In this document: in pieces, positions 63,513 to 64,000 of the stretch
How positions within the stretch are numbered: the stretch's first letter is position 1
How the letters are laid out: each line of letters begins with the position of its first letter
From: Phytophthora sp. 'mugwort'
Taxonomy: Eukaryota > Oomycota > Peronosporomycetes > Peronosporales > Peronosporaceae
Length of the DNA: 64,000 bases
NCBI GenBank assembly: GCA_033558025.1
Contig: JAUCEF010000011.1
Coordinates: 3,100,001-3,164,000, forward strand
Direction of reading: 5' to 3'
Made by a program: the position numbers and the translations under genes
The notes under the pieces: model-generated
The model's input: the letters and a program-made list of their open reading frames with translations, nothing else
Databases searched by the model: none
What the model was told of the DNA's origin: nothing

Positions 63513-64000
63513 ATGGAGCAGATAGCGTTTTCTAACCTGTCCCAAAGCCAGCAAGACGCGCTGAAAAAGCTTATGTCTTTGATTGGCAATGAGGGCATAA
63601 CGCATCTTGCTTCGCAAGGACCGGACGCGGTGAACGCGCGTCTGGAGGCGTTGTCAAGCTACGATAATGCTCTTTTGGAGCACCTCCAGCAGAGGATGTC
63701 AGCATCTGCACCGACGTCAACGACACCGCAGGATGGGTCCTCCCGACCTAAACCGCTCATCGTGAGCGTCCAGACTTTCGAAGGAAAAGAGGGGGGAGAA
63801 CCTCATGTTGTGGATCCCTGAGATCGAAATGGCGATGAGATCGGCCATGCTCCGTATTGAGCAACAGCGCGTGGTGCTAGTGATCTCGAAGCTCGGTGGC
63901 CGAGGAGAATGGGCACTCACGTGCGGCATGTCGGTAGACTCTGCCTTCCCGAGCTGGGAGGAGCTGAAGCTCCAGCCTTCACCAGTGTTCGCTCCGCTTA
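63513..64000 (+). pseudogene. Ty3/gypsy gag, frameshifted and cut by window edge
   Basis: Starts MEQIAFSNLSQSQQDALKKL at ATG 63513. Gag continues QTFEGKEG and then loses frame at a run of six G (63791-63796), with a stop at 63819-63821. In the next frame the retrotransposon-gag core goes on: [34 protein letters not shown] and [18 protein letters not shown] to the right edge. One G too many is the simplest cause, so this copy is inactive unless a frameshift is used. Downstream pol is outside the window. Confidence 0.7.

Noticed and set aside
1..64000. CRISPR arrays, bacterial operons or ribosome-binding sites
   Set aside because: Spliced genes, oomycete promoters and eukaryotic transposons exclude a prokaryotic source; no regularly spaced repeat array seen.

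Overview
The window is nuclear DNA from an oomycete, most likely a Phytophthora-type plant pathogen. The reasons are: spliced genes with short introns (44 to 110 nt) that mostly open with GTACGT/GTATGT/GTGCGT and end in CAG/TAG; oomycete-type initiator motifs (TCATTYYNCAWTTTG-like) 45 to 75 bp upstream of several start codons; relics of the Crinkler (CRN) effector family; Crypton, pogo-like, Ty1/copia and Ty3/gypsy elements of oomycete type; and flagellar/basal-body genes as expected for a zoospore former. All gene models below are read by eye; splice sites were chosen for reading-frame continuity and family fit.

Layout. 1-6.4 kb: a FYVE-finger protein running in from the left edge, a probable PG-rich-repeat (SHIPPO-like) protein, a small Cys/His zinc-repeat protein (WRKY19-like type) and a two-exon phytanoyl-CoA-dioxygenase-like enzyme. 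6.8-12.9 kb: a transposon graveyard with a Crypton-type tyrosine-recombinase relic and a dead pogo-like element bounded by 21-bp inverted repeats. 13-26.5 kb: a second copy of the zinc-repeat gene, a membrane EF-hand protein with WxPxxPxxPP repeats, an MDR (quinone-oxidoreductase-like) gene, a CPT1-like carnitine acyltransferase, LSM2 and myo-inositol oxygenase (MIOX). Between them lie an inverted dead copy of the MDR gene and a chimeric MIOX-MDR pseudogene.

26.8-47.1 kb is a dense housekeeping block: PKA regulatory subunit, a ubiquitin-specific protease with an internal ubiquitin-like segment, an unrecognised 744-aa protein, an EF-hand protein, a GH16 SKN1/KRE6-like membrane glucanase/transglycosylase, five-exon TAF8, succinate dehydrogenase flavoprotein (SDHA) and a CEP164-like coiled-coil protein. 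47.5-50.7 kb holds two CRN relics arranged head to head.

51.2-64 kb is repeat-rich. A complete, apparently intact Ty1/copia element (identical 313-bp LTRs by eye, 5-bp target duplication, one 1376-codon gag-pol frame) sits inside another repeat that carries Pol III-type A and B boxes and CTGTAAAACCT-type inverted ends. Beyond it come an alpha-carbonic anhydrase, a 466-aa oomycete-family protein, a dead pogo-like element with TA target sites, and the start of a gypsy element (LTR plus frameshifted gag) leaving the right edge.

The most unusual observation is in the copia element: its primer-binding site matches the anticodon arm of a methionine tRNA and contains the gag-pol ATG, so the start codon is the complement of the primer's CAU anticodon. 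The reading frame then runs through the whole internal region and stops inside the 3' LTR.
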